Positions 50,998 through 60,238 of a stretch of DNA of 64,000 nt are shown piece after piece (within the stretch, counting starts at the first letter, position 1; the number at the start of each line of letters is the position of its first letter). A program made the position numbers and the translations under genes. Source of the DNA: Pseudomonas sp. S31 (GTDB lineage: Bacteria; Pseudomonadota; Gammaproteobacteria; Pseudomonadales; Pseudomonadaceae). The stretch covers positions 94,021 through 158,020 of the forward strand of contig NZ_JACVVE010000010.1 of the NCBI RefSeq assembly GCF_016648105.1, written 5' to 3'. The notes under the pieces were generated by a model. That model had not been told where the DNA came from and did not search any database. It was given only the letters and a program-made list of their open reading frames with translations.

Positions 50998-51420
50998 ATG
51001 ACCACACCAAGACCTTCCCTGACGCTCACTTTGTTGCAAGCGCGCGAAGCCACCATGGCGTTCTTTCGCCCGGCCCTGAACGCCCATGACCTGACCGAGC
51101 AGCAATGGCGGGTGATTCGCATCCTGCGCCAGAAGGGCGAATTGGAAAGCCACCAACTGGCCGAGCTGGCGTGCATCCTCAAGCCGAGCATGAGCGGCGT
51201 GCTCAAGCGCCTGGAGCGCGACGGCATCGTCGGCCGGCGCAAGTCGCCGGAGGACCAGCGGCGGGTGTTCATCAGCCTGACGGTCAAAGGCCAGCAGGCG
51301 TTCCTGGCGATGAGCGAGGAAATGGGCCGCAACTACGAGCGCATCCTCGCTCAGTTCGGCGAGGACAAGCTGCAGCAGTTGATGCAGCTGCTCGACGAGA
51401 TGAAAAAGATCAAGCCGTGA
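50998..51420 (+). CDS. hpaR: HpaR, MarR-family repressor of homoprotocatechuate degradation
   Basis: A 140-residue MarR protein that fits HpaR throughout: PSLTLTLLQAREATMAFFRP, EQQWRVIRILRQKGELESHQ, then the recognition helix in LACILKPSMSGVLKRLERDG and the wing RRKSPEDQRRVFISL. HpaR represses the hpa operon until 4-HPA or homoprotocatechuate accumulates. It precedes the hydroxylase genes on the same strand. A close paralogue is encoded at 61340. Confidence 0.92.
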   Translation: MTTPRPSLTLTLLQAREATMAFFRPALNAHDLTEQQWRVIRILRQKGELESHQLAELACILKPSMSGVLKRLERDGIVGRRKSPEDQRRVFISLTVKGQQAFLAMSEEMGRNYERILAQFGEDKLQQLMQLLDEMKKIKP

Positions 51421-51686
51421 CCCGCTGGGCGCCAGCGCCCGTGGTGAGCGACGGCGATTCGTCGAAAATCTTTCAGCGGCGAGGCTTTACGCCGGGGTCG
51501 GTATCCATCAGCGCTACAGGGCGGCAGGCCCTGCGGGCAAACCATGGAAAGTGCAATTTTACCCTCGGAACGTGCATTTCTCGGCCTCATCCATCGCCAC
51601 ATACTGAACGCGTCATCGAGATTTCTCGGCTGCCTGGTGCAGTGCTGGGCCAGCACGCTGACTATCCAATAATAAAGAGACCGTTC

Positions 51687-52856
51687 ATGAAAAAGCCAAA
51701 TCCCCTGCTGGAAGATCTCAAGGCTATCCTGCCGACCATTGCCGCCAATGCCATGCGTGCGGAGCAGAATCGCAGCGTCCCGGCAGAGAACATCGCCTTG
51801 CTCAAGAGCATCGGCCTGCATCGGGCGTTCCTGCCCAAGCAGTACGGCGGCCTGGAGATCTCCCTGCCACAGTTCGCCCAGTGCATCGCCCTGCTGGCCG
51901 GCGCTTGCGCCAGCACCGCATGGGCCATGAGCCTGCTGTGCACCCACAGTCACCAGATGGCGATGTTCTCGCCCAAGCTGCAGCAGGACGTCTGGGGTGA
52001 CGACCCGGACGCCACCGCCAGCAGCAGCATCGCGCCGTTCGGTCGCATCACGGAAGTCGAGGGTGGCGTGAGCTTCAGTGGCGAGATGGGCTGGAGTTCG
52101 GGCTGCGACCATGCCGAGTGGGCCATCCTCGGCTTCCGTCGGCCAAACGCCGAAGGCACCCAGGACTATTGCTTCGCGGTACTGCCGCGCAGCGACTATG
52201 AAATCCGCGACGACTGGTACGCGGTCGGCATGCGCGGCAGCGGCAGCAAGACCCTGATCGTCAAGGATGCGTTCGTACCCGAGCACCGCATCCAGAAGGC
52301 CAAGGACATGATGGAAGGCAAGTCGGCGGGCTTTGGCTTGTACCCGGACAGCAAGATCTTCTTCGCCCCGTATCGTCCGTACTTCGCCAGTGGTTTCTCC
52401 ACGGTCAGCCTCGGCGTTGCCGAGCGCATGCTGGAGGTGTTCCGCGAGAAGACCCGCAACCGTGTGCGCGCCTACACCGGAGCTGCGGTCGGTGCTGCCA
52501 CCCCGGCGCTGATGCGCCTGGCCGAGTCGACCCACCAGGTGGCTGCCGCGCGGGCGCTGCTGGAAAAGAGCTGGGACGAGATTGCCGAGCACAGTGAGCG
52601 TCATGCATACCCCTCGCGCGGGACCCTGGCGTTCTGGCGCACCAACCAGGGCTACGCGGTGAAAATGTGCATCCAGGCGGTCGATCGCCTGATGGAAGCC
52701 GCTGGCGGCGGTGCCTGGTTCGAGAGCAACGAGCTACAGCGGCTGTTCCGCGATTCGCACATGACCGGTGCCCATGCCTACACCGACTACGACGTCTGCG
52801 CACAGATCCTCGGCCGCGAGCTGATGGGCCTGGAGCCTGATCCGGCGATGGTCTGA
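51687..52856 (+). CDS. 4-hydroxyphenylacetate 3-hydroxylase, oxygenase component (C2 type)
   Basis: A 389-residue flavin-dependent monooxygenase of the acyl-CoA-dehydrogenase fold, resembling the C2 component of Acinetobacter baumannii p-hydroxyphenylacetate hydroxylase and not the 520-residue E. coli HpaB. Features include FLPKQYGGLEISLPQFAQCI, a flavin-site strand GMRGSGSKTLIVKDAFV and the C-terminal YDVCAQILGRELMGLEPDP. It takes reduced flavin from the downstream component and hydroxylates 4-HPA to 3,4-dihydroxyphenylacetate. ATG at 51687 follows AAAGAGA. Confidence 0.85.
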   Translation: MKKPNPLLEDLKAILPTIAANAMRAEQNRSVPAENIALLKSIGLHRAFLPKQYGGLEISLPQFAQCIALLAGACASTAWAMSLLCTHSHQMAMFSPKLQQDVWGDDPDATASSSIAPFGRITEVEGGVSFSGEMGWSSGCDHAEWAILGFRRPNAEGTQDYCFAVLPRSDYEIRDDWYAVGMRGSGSKTLIVKDAFVPEHRIQKAKDMMEGKSAGFGLYPDSKIFFAPYRPYFASGFSTVSLGVAERMLEVFREKTRNRVRAYTGAAVGAATPALMRLAESTHQVAAARALLEKSWDEIAEHSERHAYPSRGTLAFWRTNQGYAVKMCIQAVDRLMEAAGGGAWFESNELQRLFRDSHMTGAHAYTDYDVCAQILGRELMGLEPDPAMV

Positions 52857-52931
52857 GCCAGCACCTGGCCGATCCCGACACAACCACAAAAACGAAGAGG
52901 GCAGGCCGCCTTGCCTGCCTGGGAGTCTTGC

Positions 52932-53864
52932 ATGTCCAATCCAACCGATTTCGATACCCGTGCCTTCCGCCGCGCCCTGGGCAATTTCGCCACTGGCGTC
53001 ACCGTGGTCACCGCTGCCGGGCCCAGCGGCCGCAAGGTCGGCGTCACCGCCAACAGCTTCAACTCGGTGTCGCTGGACCCGGCGCTGATCCTCTGGAGCA
53101 TCGACAAGCGCTCGACCAGCCATGAAGTGTTCGAGGAAGCCTCGCACTTTGCCGTGAACATCCTGGCCGCCGACCAGATCGACCTGTCGAACAACTTCGC
53201 CCGGCCCAAGGAAGACCGGTTTGCCGGCATCGACTACGAGCAAGGCGCAGGCGGTGCACCGCTGTTCGCCGACTGCTCGGCGCGCTTCCAGTGCGAGAAG
53301 TTCCAGCAGCTCGACGGGGGCGACCACTGGATCCTGGTCGGCAAGGTAGTGGCCTTCGATGACTTCGGTCGCTCGCCGCTGCTGTACCACCAGGGTGCCT
53401 ACTCGATGGTGCTGCCGCACACCCGCATGACCCAGCGCGCCGAAGGCCAGGCGCCGAGCAGTCACTTCCAGGGCCGCCTGCAGCACAACCTTTACTACCT
53501 GATGACCCAGGCCCTGCGTACCTACCAGGCCGACTACCAGCCGCGCCAGCTGTGCACCGGCCTGCGTACCAGCGAGGCGCGCATGCTGATGGTGCTGGAG
53601 AACGATGCCGGCCTGAGCCTGAACGACCTGCAGCGCGAGGTGGCGATGCCGGCCCGCGAGATCGAGGAGGCGGTGGCCAATCTCAAGCGCAAAGGACTGA
53701 TCGCCGACGACGATGGACGGGTGCGGTTGTCGGTCAAGGGTGTGGATGAAACCGAGGCGCTGTGGACCATTGCCCAGGAACAGCAGGACAAGGTATTCGG
53801 GCAGTTCAGTGCCGAGCAGATGGATACGTTCAAGACCGTACTCAAGGCGGTCATCCAGATGTAA
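52932..53864 (+). CDS. 4-hydroxyphenylacetate 3-hydroxylase, flavin reductase component with MarR-like domain (C1 type)
   Basis: A 310-residue two-domain reductase. Residues 1 to about 170 form a flavin reductase domain (GNFATGVTVVTAAGPSGRKV, NSFNSVSLDPALILWSID). Residues about 185-310 form a winged-helix MarR-like domain (LCTGLRTSEARMLMVLENDA onward) that in the Acinetobacter C1 component inhibits the reductase until 4-HPA binds. It supplies reduced flavin to the oxygenase 75 bp upstream. GGGAG precedes the ATG. The regulatory domain makes NADH use substrate-dependent (known for the family). Confidence 0.85.
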   Translation: MSNPTDFDTRAFRRALGNFATGVTVVTAAGPSGRKVGVTANSFNSVSLDPALILWSIDKRSTSHEVFEEASHFAVNILAADQIDLSNNFARPKEDRFAGIDYEQGAGGAPLFADCSARFQCEKFQQLDGGDHWILVGKVVAFDDFGRSPLLYHQGAYSMVLPHTRMTQRAEGQAPSSHFQGRLQHNLYYLMTQALRTYQADYQPRQLCTGLRTSEARMLMVLENDAGLSLNDLQREVAMPAREIEEAVANLKRKGLIADDDGRVRLSVKGVDETEALWTIAQEQQDKVFGQFSAEQMDTFKTVLKAVIQM

Positions 53865-53881
53865 GGGCCTCGCTGGCAACG

Positions 53882-53908
53882 AAAACGGCGCCCATCAGGC
53901 GCCGTTTT
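53882..53908. terminator. Bidirectional rho-independent terminator
   Basis: Perfect 11-bp stem AAAACGGCGCC/GGCGCCGTTTT with a 5-nt loop between the convergent flavin reductase and hpaI genes. A-run on one side and T-run on the other make it work in both directions. Confidence 0.85.
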
Positions 53909-53935
53909 GCTGTTCAGGTGTAGGAGCGCTTCCTA

Positions 53936-54739
53936 TCAGTAAACGCCACCTGCAGAGCTGGCGGACGCCGGCACACCCTTGAACTTCCCTGCCAGCGCCT
54001 GCAACCCACGCATCAGCACCGTAGTATCGACCCCTACCGCAACAAAGGCCGCACCCAGCTCGATGTAGCGCCGCGCTAGCTTCTCGTCGGCGCTGAGAAT
54101 CCCCGCCGCCTTGCCAGCCTTGCCGATGCGCACGATGGCGTCCTCGATCGCTGCCTGCACCTCTGGGTGCCCGGGGTTGCCACGGTGGCCCATGGCGGCG
54201 CTGAGGTCGGCCGGGCCGATGAACACACCATCTACGCCGTCGACCGCGACGATCTCGTCCAGGTTGGCCAGGCCTTCCATGTTCTCGATCTGCACCAGCA
54301 GGCACATCTGCGCGTCGGCCTGGTCGAGGTACCCCGGGATGCTGTTCCAGCGCGAGGCCCGCGCCAGGGCGCTGCCCACGCCACGCACACCCTTGGGCGG
54401 GTAGTGCACGGCCTTGACCAGCTGGCTCGCCTGTTCGGCGCTCTCGACCATCGGTACCAGCAGTGTCTGCGCGCCGATATCCAGCACTTGCTTGATCAGC
54501 GCGGTATCGCCGATCACCGGGCGAATCACTGGCTGGCTGGGGTAGGGCGCCACTGCCTGCAACTGCGCGAGCATGCCGCGCAGGTCGTTGGGGGCATGCT
54601 CGCCGTCGATCAGCAGCCAGTCGAAACCGGCATTGGCGGCAAGCTCTGCGCAATAGGCATCGGCCAGGCCCAGCCACAGGCCGATTTGTGCCTGGCCGCT
54701 GCGCAGGCGCTGCTTGAAGGTGTTGATGGGCATGTCCAT
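53936..54739 (-). CDS. hpaI: HpaI, 4-hydroxy-2-oxoheptane-1,7-dioate aldolase
   Basis: A 267-residue class II aldolase that splits 4-hydroxy-2-oxoheptanedioate to pyruvate and succinate semialdehyde, the last hpa step. [10 protein letters not shown] holds the catalytic His48 and PVIRPVIGD the Arg73, equal to E. coli HpaI His45 and Arg70; LVQIENMEG and [13 protein letters not shown] supply the metal ligands. ATG at 54739 follows AGGAACC; a second ATG is two codons on. Its start is 10 bp after the hpaH stop. Confidence 0.93.
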   Translation of the reverse strand: MDMPINTFKQRLRSGQAQIGLWLGLADAYCAELAANAGFDWLLIDGEHAPNDLRGMLAQLQAVAPYPSQPVIRPVIGDTALIKQVLDIGAQTLLVPMVESAEQASQLVKAVHYPPKGVRGVGSALARASRWNSIPGYLDQADAQMCLLVQIENMEGLANLDEIVAVDGVDGVFIGPADLSAAMGHRGNPGHPEVQAAIEDAIVRIGKAGKAAGILSADEKLARRYIELGAAFVAVGVDTTVLMRGLQALAGKFKGVPASASSAGGVY

Positions 54740-54749
54740 GGCAGGTTCC

Positions 54750-55553
54750 TCAAACGAAACGGCAGGCAATCGAGCCGAGCATGTCGTAGTCGACGTGGAA
54801 GGTGTCGCCGGGGCGCGCAGCCACCGGGCGGGTGAACGAACCGCCGAGGATGATCTGGCCAGGCTCCAGGGTGATGTCGTACGGGGCCAGCTTGTTGGCC
54901 AACCAGGCGACGCCTTTTGCCGGGTGATTGAGCACGGCGGCGCTGACCCCGGACTCCTCGATCACGCCATTGCGGTAGAGCACCGCCGGCACCTTGCGCA
55001 GGTCGATCTCGGTGGGGCGCACGGCGCGCCCACCCATGACCACGCCGGCATTGGCGGCGTTGTCGGAAATGGTATCGAAGACCTTGCGCGTGGTCTGGGT
55101 CTGTGGGTCGATCTGCTGGATCCGCGCATCGATGATCTCCAGGGCCGGAATCACCCACTCGGTGGCGTCCAGCACGTCGAACACGGTCACGTTGGGACCC
55201 TTGAGCGGCTTGCCGAGGATAAACGCCAGCTCGACCTCGACCCGCGGCACGATGAAGCGCTCGAACGGGATGTCGGTGCCTTCGTCGAACAGCATGTCGT
55301 CGAGCAGGGCGCCGTAGTCGGGCTCGGTGATGTTCGACGAGACCTGCATGGCGCGCGAGGTCAGGCCGATCTTGTGGCCGACCAGCTTGCGCCCGGAGGC
55401 GATCTTCCTGGCGACCCAGGCGCGCTGGATGGCGTAGGCGTCTTCGATGGTGATGGCCGGTTGTTCCAGGGAGAACTGGCGCACCTGCTCGCGGCTGCGC
55501 TCGGCCTGGTCGAGGCGTTCGGCCGCCTGTTGGATGAAAGCGTTGTCAAGCAT
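54750..55553 (-). CDS. hpaH: HpaH, 2-oxo-hept-4-ene-1,7-dioate hydratase
   Basis: A 267-residue hydratase of the fumarylacetoacetase-like/MhpD family. Landmarks are [16 protein letters not shown] near residues 55-70, the metal-binding [15 protein letters not shown], and [19 protein letters not shown] near the C-terminus. It hydrates 2-oxohept-4-enedioate to the substrate of HpaI. The start at 55553 gives [16 protein letters not shown]. It follows hpaF by 71 bp in the operon. Confidence 0.93.
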   Translation of the reverse strand: MLDNAFIQQAAERLDQAERSREQVRQFSLEQPAITIEDAYAIQRAWVARKIASGRKLVGHKIGLTSRAMQVSSNITEPDYGALLDDMLFDEGTDIPFERFIVPRVEVELAFILGKPLKGPNVTVFDVLDATEWVIPALEIIDARIQQIDPQTQTTRKVFDTISDNAANAGVVMGGRAVRPTEIDLRKVPAVLYRNGVIEESGVSAAVLNHPAKGVAWLANKLAPYDITLEPGQIILGGSFTRPVAARPGDTFHVDYDMLGSIACRFV

Positions 55554-55624
55554 GGTGGGTATCTCGCTATAGGTGGGCGGTGGCTGCCGTCGCAGTTGGC
55601 GGCAGGCCACGCGCAAAAGGGGCT

Positions 55625-56035
55625 TCAGAGCGAACGGTTGAACAGCGGATGCAAGCTGCTGTGCTTGGCATCGAAGACCTGCTGGGCGCTTTCGTCGATC
55701 TGCAGGGTGAGGCCGATCGGGCGCTGCTGCAGCAGCCCGTCGAGGCGGGCCTTGAGCACCTGCAGCAGGCTGTCGCCGACCGCCTTGTGCACTGTGGTGC
55801 TGCGGCCGCTGCCCATGCGCAGGTTGGCGTAGAGGAAACCGTACTCGCCCTTGCCGTCGGCCACGGCGCAGTGCGCGGCCGGGTAGGCCAGCACGCGGGT
55901 GCCGCCGGTGGGGAATACGGCTTTGCCGGCCTCGTCGCGTTGTTCGAGCATGCTGTCGGCCAGGGCGCGACACAGCCCGGGGATGTCTGCGTCGCGTTCC
56001 AGGTCGGGGGTATAGAGCAGAACCAGGTGGGGCAT
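55625..56035 (-). CDS. hpaF: HpaF, 5-carboxymethyl-2-hydroxymuconate isomerase
   Basis: A 136-residue isomerase of the tautomerase-related CHMI family, starting [13 protein letters not shown] so that removal of Met exposes the catalytic Pro1. It converts 5-carboxymethyl-2-hydroxymuconate to its 2-oxo tautomer. The ending [18 protein letters not shown] matches the family. The ATG at 56035 follows GAGGACTCC. It sits between hpaD and hpaH. Confidence 0.92.
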   Translation of the reverse strand: MPHLVLLYTPDLERDADIPGLCRALADSMLEQRDEAGKAVFPTGGTRVLAYPAAHCAVADGKGEYGFLYANLRMGSGRSTTVHKAVGDSLLQVLKARLDGLLQQRPIGLTLQIDESAQQVFDAKHSSLHPLFNRSL

Positions 56036-56097
56036 GACGGGAGTCCTCGTCAGGAGCAACACCCGGCCACCCGCGAGGGCGACCGGGCGTATGCAGA

Positions 56098-57021
56098 TTA
56101 CAGGCGGCTGGTGGACACCACATCGGCCGGGTTGGCGGCCTGTGCGGGTGGAATGGCCGAGCCATCCTGCGGGGTGACCGGGAAGATCGCATTGATCTGG
56201 CCGGTACCCGACGAGCCGAAGTAGGGCGTGACCACTTCGGCCCTGCCGTCGTACTTCGACCAGCCCAGGGCGCCGAGCAGCATCGCGGTGTCGTGCATGA
56301 AGCCTTCGCCGTGGCCCTTGGCCGCATACTCCGGGAGCATTCCGCAGAAGGCGTCCCATTCGGCGTTTTCCCACATCTGCACCACGCGGTGGTCGAGGGT
56401 TTCCAGGAACGGGCTCCAGACCTTGGTGGCGAAGTCCGGTGCCTGGCCGTTCTGGGCGAAGCGGTGCGACAGCGAGCCGCTGGCGAGAAACGCCACGGTG
56501 CCGTCGTAGTGGTCTTCGATGGCCTTGCGCATGGCCCAGCCGAGGCGCGCGCTGTCGGCCAGGTAGTGCGAGGTGCACAGCGCCGAGACCGAGATCACCT
56601 TGAAGTGCTGGTCCTGGTTCATGTAGCGCATCGGTACCAGGGTGCCGTACTCCGGGCCCAGGGTGGTGGCATGGTGGGCCATGGTCTCGACGTCGAAGCG
56701 GTTGCACGCCTCGGCCAGCAGTTTGCCCAGCTCGGTGTTGCCGGGGAACGCGTAGGGCATGTTGCTGATGAAGTGCGGCAGTTCGTTGCTGGTGTACACG
56801 CCCTCGAAGTGCGGCCCGCACAGCACATGGTAATTGGCGTTGACCAGCCAGTGGGTGTCGAACACGACGATGGTGTCCACACCCAGCTCACGGCAGCGGC
56901 GGCTGATCTCGTAGTGCCCGTCGATGGCGGCCTGGCGGAAACCCTGGCGTGGGCCCGGCAGTTCGGACAGGTACATGGACGGTACATGGGTAATCTTGGC
57001 AGCGAGAGCGAGTTTGCCCAT
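56098..57021 (-). CDS. hpaD: HpaD, 3,4-dihydroxyphenylacetate 2,3-dioxygenase
   Basis: A 307-residue class III (LigB-type) extradiol dioxygenase opening the homoprotocatechuate ring. Metal and catalytic residues lie in [14 protein letters not shown] (first His), [10 protein letters not shown] and [12 protein letters not shown], and the [15 protein letters not shown] region carries conserved acidic and His residues. It matches E. coli HpaD along its whole length. The ATG at 57021 follows GGAG. Operon position is between hpaE and hpaF. Confidence 0.94.
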   Translation of the reverse strand: MGKLALAAKITHVPSMYLSELPGPRQGFRQAAIDGHYEISRRCRELGVDTIVVFDTHWLVNANYHVLCGPHFEGVYTSNELPHFISNMPYAFPGNTELGKLLAEACNRFDVETMAHHATTLGPEYGTLVPMRYMNQDQHFKVISVSALCTSHYLADSARLGWAMRKAIEDHYDGTVAFLASGSLSHRFAQNGQAPDFATKVWSPFLETLDHRVVQMWENAEWDAFCGMLPEYAAKGHGEGFMHDTAMLLGALGWSKYDGRAEVVTPYFGSSGTGQINAIFPVTPQDGSAIPPAQAANPADVVSTSRL

Positions 57022-57052
57022 GGGAATCTCCGGTAAGCAGTTGTTGTTATCG

Positions 57053-57137
57053 TGTGGGAGCGGGCTTGCCCGCGAAAAAATCACCGCGGTGGATGGCACC
57101 GGCTTTGCCGGTGTTCGCGGGCAAGCCCGCTCCCACA
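57053..57137. repeat. REP element pair inside the hpa operon
   Basis: Inverted TGTGGGAGCGGGCTTGCCCG cores between hpaE and hpaD. This is a different REP subtype (GGGCTTGCCCG) from the other copies (GGGTTTACCCG). Within an operon such elements can stabilise upstream mRNA. Confidence 0.85.
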
Positions 57138-57162
57138 GGGTTACCCGCCCTACCTGGAGGCT

Positions 57163-58632
57163 TTACACCCCCCAGCGAGGGATGTGGTGGCTACCCATGG
57201 AAATGCACACGTTCTTGATCTCGGCGAACACTTCGAAGCTGTATTGTCCGCCTTCACGGCCGGTACCGGAACCTTTCACGCCACCAAACGGCTGGCGCAG
57301 GTCGCGCACGTTCTGGCTGTTGATGAACACCATGCCGGCCTCGATGCCTCGGGCCAGGCGGTGGGCTTTGCCGATGTCCTGGGTCCAGATGTACGAGGCC
57401 AGGCCGTACTCGGTGTCGTTGGCCAGTTGCAGCGCCTCGGCTTCGTCCTTGAACGGGATCAGGCAGACCACCGGGCCGAAGATTTCTTCCTGGGCGATGC
57501 GCATCTTGTTGTTCACGTCGGCGAACACGGTGGGCTGGATGAACTGCCCCTTGGCCAGGTGCGCCGGCAGATTCGCCGGGCGCTCCAGGCCACCTGCGAC
57601 CAGGCGTGCGCCTTCCTCGATGCCGATCTTGATGTAGCCGGTGACCTTGTCGTAGTGCTGCTGGGTGATCATCGAGCCTACTTGGGTCTTCGGATCGGTC
57701 GGGTCACCGACGATCAGGCGCTTGGCGCGGGCGGCGAACTCGGCGACGAACTGCGGGTACACGCTTTCCTGGATGAAGATCCGGCTGCCGGCGGTGCAGC
57801 GCTCGCCGTTGAGCGAGAAGATGGTGAACAGCGCGGCGTCCAGGGCGCGCTCGAGGTCGGCGTCCTCGAAGATCAGCACCGGCGACTTGCCGCCCAGCTC
57901 CATCGAGTACTTCTTCAAGCCGGCGGTCTGCATGATCTTGCGACCCGTGGCAGTGCCGCCGGTGAAGGAAATGGCGCGTACGTCCGGGTGGCGCACCAGG
58001 GCGTCACCGGCGGTGGCGCCGTAGCCCTGGATCACGTTCAGCACGCCGTTGGGAATGCCGGCCTCGACGGCCAGGCGGCCCAGCTCGTTGGCGGTCAGCG
58101 GCGACAGCTCGCTCATCTTCAGCACCGCGGTGTTGCCCAGCGCCAGGCAGGGCGCGGTCTTCCAGGTGGCGGTCATGAACGGTACGTTCCACGGGCTCAC
58201 CAGGCCACACACACCCACCGGCTGGTACAGGGTGTAGTTGAGCATCTGGTCGTCGACCGGATAGGAGTGGCCGTCCATGCGCGTACAGACTTCGGCGAAG
58301 AAGTCGAAGTTGTGCGAGGCACGCGGAATCAGCACGTTCTTGGTCTGGTGGATCGGCAGGCCGGTGTCCAGGGTCTCGAGCTCCGCCAGCTTCGGCACGT
58401 TCTGGTCGATCAGCTCACCCAGCTTGCGCATCAGCCGGGCACGTTCCTTGGCCGGGGTGTTGGCCCACTTGGGGAAGGCTTCCTTGGCCGCGGCCACGGC
58501 CTGGGCGACTTCTTCGGCACCGCCGCTGGCGACTTCGCAGATGGCGTCGCCGGTGGCCGGGTTGTAGTTGACGAAGGTGTCTTTGCTTTCGACCTCACGG
58601 CCGTTGATCCAGTGCTTGATCATGCTGCTCAT
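57163..58632 (-). CDS. hpaE: HpaE, 5-carboxymethyl-2-hydroxymuconate semialdehyde dehydrogenase
   Basis: A 489-residue NAD-dependent aldehyde dehydrogenase that oxidises the ring-cleavage semialdehyde. The catalytic Glu is in KKYSMELGGKSPVLIF and the catalytic Cys in FSLNGERCTAGSRIFI; the N-terminus reads MIKHWINGREVESKDTF, typical of HpaE. The start overlaps the hpaG2 stop by four bases (ATGA). Confidence 0.94.
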   Translation of the reverse strand: MSSMIKHWINGREVESKDTFVNYNPATGDAICEVASGGAEEVAQAVAAAKEAFPKWANTPAKERARLMRKLGELIDQNVPKLAELETLDTGLPIHQTKNVLIPRASHNFDFFAEVCTRMDGHSYPVDDQMLNYTLYQPVGVCGLVSPWNVPFMTATWKTAPCLALGNTAVLKMSELSPLTANELGRLAVEAGIPNGVLNVIQGYGATAGDALVRHPDVRAISFTGGTATGRKIMQTAGLKKYSMELGGKSPVLIFEDADLERALDAALFTIFSLNGERCTAGSRIFIQESVYPQFVAEFAARAKRLIVGDPTDPKTQVGSMITQQHYDKVTGYIKIGIEEGARLVAGGLERPANLPAHLAKGQFIQPTVFADVNNKMRIAQEEIFGPVVCLIPFKDEAEALQLANDTEYGLASYIWTQDIGKAHRLARGIEAGMVFINSQNVRDLRQPFGGVKGSGTGREGGQYSFEVFAEIKNVCISMGSHHIPRWGV

Positions 58633-59396
58633 GCCTTGTTGTTCTTGAAGAAATCAGCTTCGCTGACGATTCGGTTGACCAGCCGGCCCACGCCTTCCAC
58701 TTCCACCACCACTTCATCGCCCGGCACCACGTCGGCCAGGCCTTCCGGGGTGCCGGTGGCGATCATGTCGCCCGGTTGCAGGGTCATGAAGCTGGAGAAG
58801 TATTCGATCAGGTACGGAATGTCGAAGATCATATCCGCGGTGGTGCCTTCCTGCTTCAGCTCGCCGTTGATCCAGGTGCGCAGCTTGAGGTTGCTCACGT
58901 CCGGCACTTCGGCGGCATCGACGATCCACGGGCCGACCGGGGTGGTGGCGTCGCGGTTCTTCACACGCAGGTTGGGGCGGTAGTAGTTCTCGAGGTAGTC
59001 GCGGATGGCGTAGTCGTTGCACACGGTGTAGCCGGCGACGTAGGCCAGGGCATCTTCGCGCTTGACGTTTTTCGCCGGCTTGCCGATGACCGCCACCAAC
59101 TCGCACTCGTAGTGCATGTACTCGACGTTGTCCGGACGCCAGGTGACCTGGCCGTGGCCGGTGTAGGTGCCCGGCGACTTGATGAAGGCCAGCGGCTCGG
59201 TGGGCGGGGTGAAGGCCAGTTCGCGGGCGTGGTCGGCGTAGTTCAGGCCCAGGGCGAACATGCTGCCGGTGGCCGGTGGCAGCCACTCGACCTGATGCTC
59301 GGCCAGCAGCCGGCCATCGGCCAGGCGTACGGCGTTGTCGGCTTCGACGGTGACGCTGTGGACATTGCCTTCATAACGGATGCGTGCGTGCTTCAT
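58629..59396 (-). CDS. hpaG2: HpaG2, hydroxyhepta-2,4-diene-dioate isomerase half
   Basis: A 255-residue fumarylacetoacetase-family protein equal to the C-terminal half of E. coli HpaG. Metal-binding acidic residues are in MHYECELVAVIGKPAKN, and FIKSPGTYTGHGQ and DMIATGTPEGLADVVPGDEV are family hallmarks. With HpaG1 it performs decarboxylation and isomerisation of the ring-cleavage product. Overlapping ATGA junctions on both sides couple it to hpaG1 and hpaE. Confidence 0.93.
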   Translation of the reverse strand: MKHARIRYEGNVHSVTVEADNAVRLADGRLLAEHQVEWLPPATGSMFALGLNYADHARELAFTPPTEPLAFIKSPGTYTGHGQVTWRPDNVEYMHYECELVAVIGKPAKNVKREDALAYVAGYTVCNDYAIRDYLENYYRPNLRVKNRDATTPVGPWIVDAAEVPDVSNLKLRTWINGELKQEGTTADMIFDIPYLIEYFSSFMTLQPGDMIATGTPEGLADVVPGDEVVVEVEGVGRLVNRIVSEADFFKNNKA

Positions 59397-60064
59397 GCCT
59401 GGTCCTCCGACTCGGCGACGATGGTGTTCGCCAGGCGGCCAAGGCCTGTGATCTCGACTTCGACGTGATCGCCCGGGTGCACGTCGACACGGCCCTCGGG
59501 GGTGCCGGTGATCAGCACGTCACCGGCGTGCAGGGTCATGAACTCGCTGAGCTCGGCGATCAGCTGGGGAATGCCACGCACCAGGTTGGCGGTGGTGTTT
59601 TCCTGCACCACCACGCCGTTGACGTAGAGCTTCAGGGTCAGCTGGTGCGGGTCGGCGATGGCCGCTACCGGCACCAGCTCGGGGCCGATGGCGCAGAAGC
59701 CGTCACGGCACTTGGCTTTCACCGCCGGGCGGTAGTAGCTGTCTTCCGGCAGGCTGTATTCGTTGACGATGGTATAGCCGGCCACGTGGGCCAGGGCATC
59801 GGCGGCGCTCACCCGGCTGGCGTCCTTGCCGATCACCACACCCAGGGCTGGGCCGGGCTGCAGGCGCTCGCCAGCAGGCTGGATCACATCCGCGCCATGG
59901 GCGTTGCGGGTGTTGGGGGTCTTGATGAACAGCACCGGCTTGACCGGGGCCTGTTTGTACGGCGGCTGTTCGAACTCGGCCAGACGTTGCTGCAGCAGAC
60001 CGTTGTAGTTCAGCGCTACGCCGAACAAGGTGCCGTTCGCAACGTCATGCAAGGCATGGCTCAT
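59393..60064 (-). CDS. hpaG1: HpaG1, 5-oxopent-3-ene-1,2,5-tricarboxylate decarboxylase half
   Basis: A 223-residue fumarylacetoacetase-family protein equal to the N-terminal half of E. coli HpaG, and the first gene of the seven-gene hpa operon. FIKTPNTRNAHGADVIQP, GPALGVVIGKDASRV and DVLITGTPEGRVDVHPGDHV are visible family segments. AGGAGAGAAGC precedes the ATG. Two HpaR-type sites lie just upstream, before the divergent araC-type gene. Confidence 0.93.
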   Translation of the reverse strand: MSHALHDVANGTLFGVALNYNGLLQQRLAEFEQPPYKQAPVKPVLFIKTPNTRNAHGADVIQPAGERLQPGPALGVVIGKDASRVSAADALAHVAGYTIVNEYSLPEDSYYRPAVKAKCRDGFCAIGPELVPVAAIADPHQLTLKLYVNGVVVQENTTANLVRGIPQLIAELSEFMTLHAGDVLITGTPEGRVDVHPGDHVEVEITGLGRLANTIVAESEDQA

Positions 60065-60111
60065 GCTTCTCTCCTGGCAGTGGTGGGTAGCAGGCGCCGC
60101 CCAGTCATATT

Positions 60112-60149
60112 GTTAATGTGTTAACGTTATAATTAAGATGTTAACGAAC
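60112..60149. promoter_or_regulatory. HpaR-type operator candidates, sites C1 and C2 (hpaG1/hpaA divergent promoter)
   Basis: Two tandem 18-mers, GTTAATGTGTTAACGTTA (60112-60129) and ATTAAGATGTTAACGAAC (60132-60149), offset by 20 bp or two helical turns, so dimers would bind the same DNA face. Confidence 0.65.
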
Positions 60150-60238
60150 GTCAAGGCTTCCGACGGTGGCAACCGCTGCGTGGCAGGTGCACCATGGGGC
60201 CTGGTCAACTCGGTCAAGCGATTAGCGAGCAAGCAGTG

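Noticed and set aside
7586..57137. Recurrent palindromic repeats considered as CRISPR or insertion-sequence ends
   Set aside because: They are scattered singletons or inverted pairs with the Pseudomonas REP core, without spacers, arrays, transposase genes or target duplications.
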